A stretch of 64,000 nucleotides of DNA. Origin: Apostichopus japonicus. Its lineage: Eukaryota; Echinodermata; Holothuroidea; Aspidochirotida; Stichopodidae. Position 1 is the first letter of the stretch. Each line of letters opens with the position of its first letter. The translations under genes and the position numbers were made by a program. Positions 36,676 through 47,536 of the stretch are shown piece after piece. Below the pieces are notes generated by a model. That model was not told the origin of the DNA, ran no database searches, and was given only the letters and a program-made list of their open reading frames with translations. The DNA lies in contig NC_092570.1 in assembly GCF_037975245.1 (NCBI RefSeq), positions 11,325,001 to 11,389,000 of the forward strand. Reading direction: 5' to 3'.

Positions 36676-37384
36676 TCTAAAGATTAATGATATGAAGAGG
36701 TTTAGTGGGTGGCTGAGCCTTAAATACTTTTGCATCAAAATTTGCGATCAATCAATAGGCGTAGGGATAAGTACTACAAAATTTCGCGCAACTGGTATAC
36801 CCATACATTAAAGGGCATCATGAAACATTTAATAAACTCACTGTATATCTCCTATATCAATCCAATAATTTTGTTCTCTGTAAATTTAATAACACCAGTT
36901 GAAGATATTTTAGTTTTGAGGCATTCTTGAATAACAGTCAACCTGAAAATTTCGTTCCGTTTTGTTGTCCGTCATGCGTTACGTTCGTTTTAGGAGCGTT
37001 ACAATTCGCCTTGTCAAATAATTGTTTTGACCTATCGTTAGCAGAGTGCTACATGTACACATGGAAGTAAGGCTACTTCGTAGCAGACGGTCAAAATAAA
37101 TCAAATTATCCATACCACCAGTCCAACAAAATTTTTTAAGTTTAAAGTTTTAATACTTTTCCTAAGTTAAATTCTGTGAACGTAACGGTAAATCGAACGT
37201 CACGCAGGTGGACGGAAGTTGTCAAAATGTGATTGTTTAGTTTCATTTTGTACTTACGAAAATGTTTGGCCTGACACATTTGAAGACTGACTTGATACAA
37301 ACTCAATAATGGTGCGATAACAGAACATTGATGACGATAAGTTCGTTCACCTTCAATGAAGTTTCTTTGGTCATCGAGCGAACG

Positions 37385-38725
37385 TATGGCAAGCCGTTTT
37401 ATCATTTACCTCACAATTTGACTTAAGTCGAATACAATTCACTTAAGTGGAATTCAATTTCACTTAAGCAGAATACTATTTAACTGAAGTGGAATTCTAT
37501 TTCACTTAAGTGGAATACCATTCCACTTAAGCTTAATTGTATTTTACTTAAGCTGAATTCATCAACTTGTCACTGCATTTTACTTAAGTTAAATTCTATT
37601 TCAGTTAAGTGGAATTGAATGCATTTCACTTAAGTGGAATTGTAATGCCCTGTCTATATCACTTAAGTGGAATACAATTCCACTTAATTGGAAATGCATT
37701 CCACTTAAGTGAAATGTGATTGGATAGTCTATTTCACTTAAGTGGAATGTGATTGGCTAGTCTATTCCACTTAAGTGGAATGCGATTGGCTAGTACATTC
37801 AACGCCGAACTTTGCCCTGCCTTATAAACAACTTGCCGCAATACGCGTTCGTACGTTCCTTGGTGTCGATATGTCTATCAGCTGAATTTCGGCTGTCCAT
37901 CAGGATCCAGCTAGCACTTAACATCCGTGCAAGGTGTGAACTTACGTACCTGACCTGGTACCTGACGAATACCATTACCAAAATAAAGCCATGGCAAATA
38001 CATTACAAGTGGTTGGAGCTACAGCCGAAAACGCATTGACAAGGGCAAGAGAACGTATTACTTTTTTTTATTTGGATGAAATCTTTTATTTCGTAAAAAG
38101 TTTCACATCTAAAAGGTTACGAGTTCTGCCTATGTTACTTAAACAAGATGTAAGTCGCCTCTGTTGTGCATCATACTGATTGTTCCCCTGTGCAAGTGAG
38201 GAAACAACAATTCTAATTGTGTCTCTAACAACAACAATTATTTGATCGCATTCCAGCAATGTTAGATGTGAATGATTAGCCATAGCCATGATGTACACGT
38301 GCAACGAGGTTCGACTACATCATCATATGTGATGAGCAGTTGAATGCGTAAGGACAAACATTACCCTAAATTGTGATTATATATAAGCCACATACAGTAT
38401 CAACATTTCATCTTAAGTGGAATTGTATTTTACTGAAGCAGAATAGAATTCTGCTTAAGTGAAATTGACGCCCAAAGATATTATTCCACTTAAGTGAAAT
38501 TGTATTCCACTTAAGTGGAATGCATTTCCACTTAAGTGAAATAGAAATGTCCATTTCCACTTAAGTGAAATGAAATTCTACTTAAGTGAAATTGAATTCC
38601 ACTTAAGTGGAATACATGTTACTTAAGTGGAATAACATTTCACTTAAGTAGATTGTATTCCACTTAAGTGAAATGTATTCGACTTAAGTCTAATTGTGAG
38701 GTAAATGTTAAAATGGCTTGCCACA
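37385..38725. mobile_element. Palindrome-array element A (ACTTAAGT)
   Basis: Termini TATGGCAAGCCGTTTTATCA and the inverse TGTGGCAAGCCATTTTAACA. Exact 6-bp duplication cgaacg (37379-37384 and 38726-38731). Next to each end lies an array (about 37421-37790 and 38410-38690) of the palindrome ACTTAAGT and variants, spaced about 21 bp, joined by GGAAT/ATTCC linkers. The centre (about 37795-38405) is unique with no transposase. Total 1341 bp. The superfamily is unknown to me. Confidence 0.88.
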
Positions 38726-40077
38726 CGAACGTGACATGGAAGTGTGGACAGACATAACGTTCAACATCAAAGATTGCTTAATAACTCACACATATTTATA
38801 ATTACTGCAATGTTTTGGACAAGATGATGACGGGCGATTTCCAATGTTGCAATCACATTGGCTGACGGGAGAATTTGTTTCTTTGTTTTTGAAGGAAATA
38901 ATACATTTGATCACAAATTGGACAGAACTTTAGAAGTTCAAGGTAAAGAATTTCAATGTCTGATTAGTGAAAATTGAATGGGGAGTAGAACAAAAACTAA
39001 CTATTTTTTATTTTGTTCCACTATTCTGTTTTAAGAAATGGTGGACAATATTTGAAGGGGTGGTTCATTTTAAAAGAAAAGGCCTCAAGAAAATGAGGTG
39101 TATAAACATATGGGACCCTAGTCCGTCCAGAATATAAAGTTCCACTTCATAAAAAGACTTGGGACAACAGATAAAAAAGACACCACATAAAGATCATTTT
39201 TTTTTTATTTATACAATCATATAACTGGTATCACATTTTTTTTTCTAATTGAATATGTTGCATTACCTCAACTCATATTTGAAAAGTACAATTGGACCCC
39301 TTTACTGTGAAATCTGCCAGCTCCTTTATGTGAGATTCAATATAATTAATGATCAACTTGCTCCATCTGTATATAGACTGAACGATCTCAAAACAGTAAT
39401 TAGAATTTGAACACAAATTTCACCAGAATGCTAAATTATGTTCCGCTTTAACATATTGAAAAGAAATTTTGACCTGGACTATTCTTTGAATGTTAATGTT
39501 TGATCACTTTTTACTACATACTCAATTCATACTTATCCAGAAAACACACATAGAGACCATTCATTGATACCATTTCGCATACAGTAAATCTCTGCTTCAC
39601 CACATTTGCTACCTGTCCAGCATACCATTTGCATTGGCCAGCGTTCACTAACACTTTTGAGAAACAAATTGCAACTATTAAAAAAAAAATAACTCATACA
39701 TTATATTTCAGAAAATGGTATTGACTGCAAAGAACTTTCTATTTTATCACCCAAAAGGGGTATAGAATGCTTTATAACTTTTATGGTTTCCACTTTTCCA
39801 TCATACCTAGATGAAGTCTGGAATAATTGAAACAAACAGCAAATATTTTAACCATTTAAAGGTGGGATCGCTCGTAATTTCCTCGTTAATTCTGTCCTTC
39901 ACACCAACCGATTCAAAAATAATATCAATACTACCCTCTACCGGTTCGTCACTGTTGTTTCGTAATTTCTCAGCAATCCCGCATTTACGGCTAGTAAGCA
40001 ATAAACGGGTTTGGTTACCTGAAGCGGTGGCCTTGGCGAAATTCCAGCATAGTTTCTTGTCTGTGGCAGTGTCAGTA
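38726..40077. other. UXS1 intron stretch, nothing recognised
   Basis: A+T-rich, with overlapping open frames on both strands at 39807-40113 and no recognised domain. Confidence 0.4.
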
Positions 40078-40105
40078 CAGGGAGTTGTTATGGAAAAACT
40101 CCCTG
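40078..40105. repeat. Hairpin CAGGGAGTT...AACTCCCTG
   Basis: 9-bp arms around a 10-base loop. Its first 15 bases equal the left half of the palindrome at 8434-8463. A third related hairpin (CAGGGAGCTG...TCCCTG) lies at about 40222-40249. Confidence 0.75.
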
Positions 40106-40628
40106 GTCAGTAGTATGCGGTAAATTATTACGTCGCGTTTTCGTGTGTGTTGTGTGATACAAAACTCTGTGGGCTGTAGTAGCTGTAGTAGCTGTACAGT
40201 ATAGGTGTAATAGTTTGACCAGGGAGCTGCTACTCAAGCGGTTCCCTGCTTTTTACTCTTTTAGGCCCACATGGTGAACAGTCGAAGTCCGAACTGTTCG
40301 GATGCCCTTGTTTCGTAGTTGATTCACTGATTTGGAAAGCTCTGCATGCTTTATGCTGTATCGAATATCAGAAGTTTAGCCTATAGAAGTACAGTACTAT
40401 TTTACTGTAAAAAACAGTGTATTCCAAACCTTTACAGATGCGCCAGTCTTGTACTAACCTGAGTAAAGTATTTGAAATATTGCAACCTTAGTTGCGAGCC
40501 GACATTCTTTCACAGCTCAAGAAACTTATAGTGAAGTTTATGTCTGATACATTGACTCGTGTCACAAAAAGGACAGACGCGAATGAGTGAAAAAATTGAC
40601 TGAAGTGATTACAACATTGGGTATCAAA

Positions 40629-42012
40629 CAGGGTTGGCCAGTTTTTACCGGGCGGTTTTTACCGCCCCGGTAAAAACAAGTTTTTTACCGGTTTTTACCG
40701 GGAGGTTTTTCCCACCTATAAGTGGGAAAAACTGGGAAAAACCGGGAAAAACCTCAAATTATATAGAATTCCTAAAAACTCATGTGGAACTTGTGGAGGA
40801 GCATAGAATCTACAAGAAAATGGCATCTTATGGTAGGGGGGTTGGGTTACATCCAAAGAACAGCTATGATCTTTAACTTGTGAGTTTACCGATTAGACTA
40901 TTATAAATAATTCAAATAAATAATATATTGGATGCTCAAATCAACCAACTTTATTTTCCTATCGAGATGCATAATTCCATTATCTAGAGAATGGACTCGT
41001 ATCAAACTGTTGGTGCCTCCTAGGGCTATGGTTCGTCATATTATACATGCCACACTAGTCCGCTCAGATCCAAATGATGATTCACATCCAAGAACGATCA
41101 CTTCATGTCTGCGATAAATTGTACTCTGTTCACACTTCGCACTGTACTATGCTTATAGGCACTGTACTAAGTGACTGTTGTGACATCAACTAATTTGAGA
41201 ATAAGTAACAATTGGAACAGTTACTTGTGTTGTTGATACTCATACCTCTTCAGTTGGCCTATACACAGGAAGTGCCCAGTATCACCTCACCTGTCCACCT
41301 CAAAGTGTTTAATCACTCATGCATGAAGTTGTATAATAATTGGACCATGTTTGCATCAAGGTAAACAGTTTGGTTGTGTGAATGGCTCCATAGGGCCATC
41401 GTGCGTTTAATACTTTAATTGGGCCCATGTGCCTTACAAAGTTTCAAAGCAGTTTCTATTGAGCCCCCTGGATTGAAGTTCACCTCAATAGACTGTTGCC
41501 TACTGTATTAATGGAATGAACTGTCTGAGCTCATAATATTATATTATTATATGGTTCCTTGTCCCTTTGAGGCTTTGGATGCCATGGTTCGCCACTTCGT
41601 TCTATCCTCCGCTGTTCATGCCACATAATAGGCCTGAAGAATTTAGGTGGGGTGAATGTCCCAGTGTAGACCTATAATGGTTTGGGCAATAGGCAATGCA
41701 TACTGCTAAAGAGATCGTGACACAATAACTATACATGTGCAATACGAAAAATGCTCTTTTTTCCACAAAAAGTAGAATAAGAATGTGATAAAATAGCTCA
41801 AAATGAAGCTAAGAAACTCCCATATTCAATAAAATATGCCTGTCATGAAACAATATCGTGCCTACTGATGACCCTGCATTTTACGGACAATTAATACTAG
41901 TTTTCGAGACGGAGGCGGTTTTTACCGGTATTTACCAGTTTTTCCCGGTTTTTACCTGGTTTTTACCGCTTAGTGGGAAAAACAGGTTTTTCCCGGGAAA
42001 ATGCCAACCCTG
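40629..42012. mobile_element. Non-autonomous hAT element with TTTTTACCGG arrays
   Basis: Termini CAGGGTTGGCCAGTTTTTAC and inverse CAGGGTTGGCATTTTCCCGG; perfect 8-bp duplication gtatcaaa (40621-40628, 42013-42020). Both subterminal regions are packed with TTTTTACCGG and GGGAAAAAC repeats. 1384 bp, no transposase. Confidence 0.93.
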
Positions 42013-42653
42013 GTATCAAACGTATGGTCAAGTCCGTCATATGTGAACAATTGGTATTTCAGCCAATTTAGGTATTAATTACACATAGACACAGTCACAA
42101 CTTACATTATATTTAATATATAAATTTTAGTTATATATCAGGAGGATTTTATGTCATAAACCATATATAGATAAATATGTATATTTAATTATTTTTGGAC
42201 AACGGGCCCTTTAGGCGATCACAGAACACTTGCCCTAGCTGCACCCCATAAGGGGCGGCTCCACCCTCTTTAGAAAGGATTGGCAAAAAGGGAATAAGTA
42301 CATGAACAATAAATTAAAAGTTATTTCCATTGAAAAGTGACTCGCTGAACATCTGCAGTCAAAGCAAACAACTTTTTTTTTCTAAATCACGTCAGTTTAT
42401 TGCTTTCCAGCGTACTGTACTCCAGTATTGATTTTCCTGCCTCTTGTTCCGAACGGCTCCCAAAGAAATGCCAAGTCGGCAACGGGTTGGGGGTGGGTTA
42501 CCCAGCCCCACCATGGGGCACCTCATCACGACTGACTCGAATTACAACTCGAAACTATAACTCAAATTGGATTGAATTTAAAAAAAAGAAAAAAAAAAGC
42601 TGTCTGCATGGCTCATACTTATCTATACTATTGTGTGACCATATAGGCGTACA

Positions 42654-43567
42654 TATGGAAAGCCATTTTAACATTTAATCGGGAATTTCAGATATCTTAA
42701 ATTGTTTCTTATTTTAGATATCTAAAATTCTATTTCAGATATCTAAAATTGAATTCGAGATATCTTAAATTTAATTCGAGATATCTGAAATTCTAATTCA
42801 GATATCTGAAATTTAATTCGAGATATCTGAAATTGAATTCGAGATATCCGAAATTGAATTCGAGATATCTGAAATTCTATTTCAGATATCTTCAATTTAA
42901 TTCGAGATATCTGAAACTGAATTCGAGATATCTGAAATTGAATTCAAGATATCTGCAAATCTAATTCGAGATATCTGAAATTGAATTCGAGATATCTGCA
43001 ATTGAATTCCAGATATCTGTAATGCATATGCGGAAATTCCCGATTAAATGTTAAAATGGCACGTATGGAAAGCCATTTTAACATTTAATCGAGAATTTAC
43101 AGATATCTCTAATTGAATTCGAGATATCTGAAATTCTATTTCAGATATCTGAAATTCTATTTCAGATATCTGAAATTGAATTCGAGATATCTGAAATCGA
43201 ATTCGAGATATCTGAAAATGAATTCGAGATATCTGAAATTTTATTTCAGATATCTGAAATTGAATTCGAGATATCTGAAATTGAATTCGAGATATCTAAA
43301 ATTCTATTTCAGATATCTGAAATTGAATTCGAGATATCTGAAATTGAATTCGAGATATCTGAAAATGAATTCGAGATATCTCGAATTCAATTTCAGATAT
43401 CTGAAATTCCCTGGTATTTCGAGATATCTGAAATTGATTTTAAGATATCTGCAATTATTTGTAGATATCTTAAATAAATTGGAGATATCTGTAATTTAAT
43501 TTGAGATATCTGAAATTATTTCGAGATATCTGAAATTCGTTATTAAATGTTAAAACGGCTTTCCATA
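42654..43567. mobile_element. Palindrome-array element B (AGATATCT), tandem dimer
   Basis: Outer termini TATGGAAAGCC...GGCTTTCCATA are exact inverses, flanked by a perfect 6-bp duplication cgtaca (42648-42653, 43568-43573). Almost all of the inside is a repeat of about 21 bp, GAGATATCTGAAATTGAATTC, with palindromic core AGATATCT. A second TATGGAAAGCC starts at 43064, preceded by the mirrored inner terminus GATTAAATGTTAAAATGGC ending at 43060 but lacking its last 8 bases. So two units (42654-43060 and 43064-43567) are joined head to tail. The 21-bp period gives a spurious long open frame. Confidence 0.88.
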
Positions 43568-43884
43568 CGTACAGGCTCTAGTCAACCAGGAGGGACACTG
43601 GGGGGGGGGAGCTTTTTTTTCTTGCCACAGAAAATTAAACATTGCCCGGAAGTTCCTAGCACGATTAATTTATTTCAAACTTCGATGACAATGAAGGACA
43701 AAGAGAACCATATAGGCCTATGCCTGACTATAAGATCATTGAACCATCACGAACAACTCCGAATAATCTTCCATTTGCCGATTCATGACACTGGGAAGTA
43801 AGGGGTGGAGCTTTCCATTTGATCCGCAAGTATAGTGAACGGTCACCACAACAAAGGTGTATAGCTTGGGACTAGCATGGGGAG

Positions 43885-44562
43885 TATGGAACGCGAAAAG
43901 GACCACAACATCTGATGATGTTAATGATGATCTAATTTTATACGTTCATGTACTAACAAATTTACGATCATGTACTAAACATATACGATGATGTACTAAA
44001 AAACTAAGATGTACATCAAAACATGCGATGATGTACTAAAAACGTAAGATGTACGTCAAAACATATACGATCATGTACTGAAAACTTGTGATGATGATGG
44101 AAAAGCGCAAGTTACAAAAAAGTGGCATATGAATATCCATTATTGTCGTTTGAATACGCGTATGAATATCCATATATAAGTGTCCCCAGGAATATCAAAG
44201 TTGATACCGAAGCCCCGCCCCTAATGGTTCTTAATGAGTTTACACTGAATATTCATACTCGTACGCCACATATGAATATACATACGCGTATGCAGACGCC
44301 ACTTTTTTTGAACATAACATTATTAGTACATGATCGTATTTGTTTTGATGTACATCGTAGGTTTGTAGTACATGATCGTATATGTTTAGAACATGATCGT
44401 ATACTTTTAGTACATGATCGTATATGTTTGGTACATGATCGTAAATTTTTAGTACATGATCGTGTATTTCTAGTACATGATCGTAAGTTTTCAGTACATG
44501 ATCGTATAAAATTAGATCATCATTAACATCATCATATGTTGTGGTCCTTTTCGCGTTCCATA
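43885..44562. mobile_element. Palindrome-array element C (TACGATCATGTA)
   Basis: Termini TATGGAACGCGAAAAGGACC and its inverse, matching over about 50 bp. Perfect 6-bp duplication ggggag (43879-43884, 44563-44568). Inverted arrays of TACGATCATGTACTAAA / TTTAGTACATGATCGTA, about 21 bp apart, lie at each end (about 43940-44090 and 44325-44510). The central 44115-44305 has its own inverted ends (AAAAAAGTGGC...GCCACTTTTTT) and may be a nested insertion. No coding sequence; the open frame across the right array is a by-product of the 21-bp period. Confidence 0.88.
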
Positions 44563-44568
44563 GGGGAG

Positions 44569-45496
44569 ACTTGTCAACCTTGTGAACATTTTTTAGGGGG
44601 GTAAGATGTAAGGGGGGGGAGTCGGCAAACTAAAACATACAGGGTAAACAGAGGGAAGGAAAGAGGTCAAAAAAGAAAGAGTGAAAGACAGATGAAGGGA
44701 TGGAGGAAGAAAGTAAAGAAAGTGTGGAGATGCAGGTTAGGGGTGGAGATAGATATGATATGAAATACAGAGAAAAGAAAACCAAGAGCAGAAAATGGAG
44801 ATCACTGGGATACTGTCAAATACACAAGAAGAATATACAATCTCAATACTGGAATTAAATAATGCACCACATAAATACAGCTTATGACATCAAGAAATCA
44901 AAGGGGAAGGATATAATGTTTCAAGGATGCTGGAAAATAAGACACAACAGAAGATAATCATGGTTTCTGATCTATTAGGCTTCTTCTCCCTACTGCTACA
45001 AGGATGTAAGAGACCACAGGGACTCACACAACTCTTTAAGTTGTGATGACCTCTGACCCTTACTATGCCTAACTGTTATGTTGCCAGGAAATAAATACAC
45101 CAGTGCATGAGAGGAGGTGAGAGACAGGACTGATTGATCGTGTCTATATGGGTGTTTAATATACATGTGATTCAAGAAGATAGATGTAAAATGTAGCATT
45201 GTTTGAACACTTCAAAGGGGCCCCTTCCCCACCCCCCCACACCCTCCCCACGTTCAAATCATATCCCCTCCTGCCTCCTGGCAACGGATATGAACACCAG
45301 TATAAATAAACCGATACAGATATTTAAACCCGCTGTGTGTGTAGGCCTATATACAATAATACAAAGCTGGCCATTCTCTGATTGTTACTCCTTGATTGAA
45401 TTTCCCCAACCTTGCCCACCTTGACTTAAAGGGTGGCCAAGCTTCTGATTCACAGTCATAGCTACTATCGAACAAAATGGACGAAAGCAATTTATC
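44569..45496. other. 3' flank of the nested gene; nothing recognised
   Basis: Likely includes the 3' UTR of the nested minus-strand gene. Purine-rich stretch 44640-44780 (GAAAGAG/GGAAGAAAG). No clear minus-strand AATAAA was spotted. Confidence 0.4.
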
Positions 45497-45759
45497 TCAA
45501 TCTGGTGATGCAGATGTATCAATAGCTGCTAATCCAACGTGAATGTCGCACAACCTGTCAATAAAAGTCTGGGAAAAGTGCTTGCCCCTGCCATATGAAT
45601 GATCTCTTTTGTTCAGGATCATGTAAATGTGGCAATGTGTATTTGTATGGTCTGAGGTTTCTCTCCCATGCTGCTCCATATCTAATCCTACTGGTGACAT
45701 TGGACAGAACATGGCAGATGGCTTCTTGAGAGGTGTTGAAGTAACTGGATCAGAAGTAT
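45497..45759 (-). CDS. Unrecognised nested gene, last exon
   Basis: Terminal 263-bp exon. The acceptor is tttacag|AT; with the carried G it reads DTSDPVTSTPLKKPSAMFCP and ends CDIHVGLAAIDTSASPD followed by TGA at 45499-45497. The three exons total 633 bases, giving 210 aa with no stop. His and Cys residues (MFCPM, TNTHCHIY, RLCDIH) are scattered without a clear zinc-finger spacing. The plus strand also has a short open frame starting at 45476 that overlaps the 3' end; I consider it a shadow. No clear AATAAA was found just downstream. Intron 2 (45760-47438) carries a hAT element with an 84-bp tandem array. Confidence 0.75.
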
Positions 45760-46194
45760 CTGTAAAGATTACATAAAACATTTGTTACTAGATTGCAAGT
45801 ATCCTGCTATAGCTACTATGGCTGTGACTAAAAATATACTTTTGTTTAGAACTTATCACACTTTCGCAGCACTGGAAACTGATATTTCAATTTAAATGGT
45901 GTCATTGAGTTTAGAGGACATTGAAGTTACAAGTATATTGGTGAAACCAAGACCACCCTCAATAAGCAGTTCTAGTCACAGGTCAATACAATGAAAATGG
46001 AGACTCCAGTAGGGGAACACTTTCAGTTTCCCAATCATACCATTAAAGTAAGACATGTCCCAACAGGTAACTAAATTCGTAGACTAACCATCTCACACAT
46101 AGTACACCACAGCAGAGATAGAGAGAGTGGACGGAATGCCTTAGCACCATTCAACTGAATGGGCTCAATATACAAGAAGGACATGACTAACTTA

Positions 46195-46994
46195 CATAGG
46201 CGTAGGAGGCGGGGGGGGGGGGGGGCTGCAGCCCCCAAACCAAAACTTTTGGTGAAAATTCGGGCAATATGCTGAGAATTTTTCGGGCACCTACTGAAAA
46301 AGGATAATTTTCAGTGTGTTTTTCACATTTTTTGGTGAAAATTCGGGCAAAATGCTGAGAATTTTTCGGGCACCTACTGAAAGAAGAATAATTTGCAATG
46401 TGTTTTCCACTTTTTTCGGTGAAAATTCCGGCAATATGCTGAGAATTTTTCGGGCACCTACTTAAAAAAAGAATAATTTGCAGTGTGTTTTTCACATTTT
46501 TTGGTGAAAATTTGGGCAATATGCTGAGAATTTTTCGTGCACCTACTGAAAAAAGAATAATTTGCAGTGTGTTTTTCACATTTTTTGGTGAAAATTCGGG
46601 CAATATGCTGAGAATTTTTCGTGCACCTACTGAAAGAAGAATAATTTGCAATTTGTTTTTCACTTTTTTTGGTGAAAATTCAGCAATAAGTTGAGAATTT
46701 TTCGGGCACCTACTGCAAGAAGAATATTTTGCAATGTGTTTTTCAATGTTTAAACTTATATTGTTATGATCATTTTTGTTTTACAGATTCCCCAATAATT
46801 TTAACCAATATGGAAGGCTTATAAGACGCAAAATGATTGTATGTTATTGGCATGTGATGTAATAACCGATGAATGCCTATATGATATGCACAACAACATG
46901 TTGATCGCGCGCGGAGCGCGCGAAAATTTCGGATATATTTTTCAGGCAAGTCGTTTCAGCCCCCCACAAATCAAATGAGGCTCCTACGCCTATG
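46195..46994. mobile_element. hAT element in intron 2 of the nested gene
   Basis: Termini CATAGGCGTAGGAGGC and inverse CATAGGCGTAGGAGCC; flanks ctaactta (46187-46194) and ttaactta (46995-47002), 7 of 8 matching. G and C homopolymers lie next to the left end; GCGCGCGGAGCGCGCG lies near 46907. Carries an 84-bp tandem array. Confidence 0.85.
46251..46750. repeat. 84-bp tandem repeat, about six copies
   Basis: Units start GGTGAAAATTCGGGCAATAT and contain GAGAATTTTTCGGGCACCTA; starts at 46251, 46334, 46419, 46503, 46587 and 46671. Because 84 is a multiple of 3, the minus strand stays open for 158 codons with a 28-residue repeat; this is not evidence of coding. Confidence 0.92.
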
Positions 46995-47438
46995 TTAACT
47001 TAATCCTGCTCCATCTCTGTATTCTGCCATAGTTCATTCCCCCTCTCTCCTTTCTTAATCATCGCTTTGTACTCCACAGTTTATCTAAATGCCTCTGCTT
47101 TCCCTGACTCCTTTTTTTCAATACACCATTAACTTCTTTCTTTGTGTTCACCATGTCCTCTAATTACCAGGCTCTATTGTGTCTCTTGAATTTCCTGTTA
47201 CCAGTCAGTTTGCCTCTAAAGAAGATCCTCATTATATCAGGCCCACTGACTTTTATATAAATTCTCATACACATGTACGCTTTTTAGTGGATGAGCAATA
47301 TGCTACCATTTTTTTCTTTTCTTTAGGAATTTAATGAGAATGAAATTGTATTATTTTTCTGATCACATCAGATCAGATATAAGATTAGCAGTGCTCTTCC
47401 AGTCTGTTATTCATGCAAGGATAAACATATAAATTTAC

Positions 47439-47536
47439 CTTCTCCTTTCTGAGTGTCAACTGATCTTTCTGTGGTGACAGCTGCTGAGAATGCCTGTTTG
47501 ACTTTCGGCATCCTTCTGGAAAGATGCATCTGACAC
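47439..47536 (-). CDS. Unrecognised nested gene, exon 2
   Basis: A 98-bp exon between tgaacag|G and G|GTAAAT. It completes the Arg codon and encodes CQMHLSRRMPKVKQAFSAAV followed by TTERSVDTQKGE, leaving one G for exon 3. It is rich in Lys/Arg/Ser/Thr with no recognised domain. Correct phase at both ends, with consensus sites matching exons 1 and 3, is the main evidence that it is real. Intron 1 of this gene is 47537-49738; I see no complete TE in it. Confidence 0.72.

Noticed and set aside
37421-38690. Regular 21-bp repeats as a CRISPR array
   Set aside because: Repeats are palindromic with no unique spacers of constant length, lie between inverted termini with a target duplication, and are in an animal gene.
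43113-43499. 128-codon open frame with repeated RYLK/NSRYLK
   Set aside because: Pure product of the 21-bp repeat (seven codons per unit) in element B; no start context or domain.
44122-44526. 134-codon open frame with repeated VHDRI
   Set aside because: Same effect from the 21-bp array in element C.
45476-45541. Short plus-strand frame with good start context
   Set aside because: Only 21 codons and overlaps the last exon of the nested gene, which has stronger splice and phase support.
46187-46663. 158-codon frame with 28-residue repeats
   Set aside because: 84-bp tandem array with a period divisible by three inside a hAT element; kept only as a low-interest observation.
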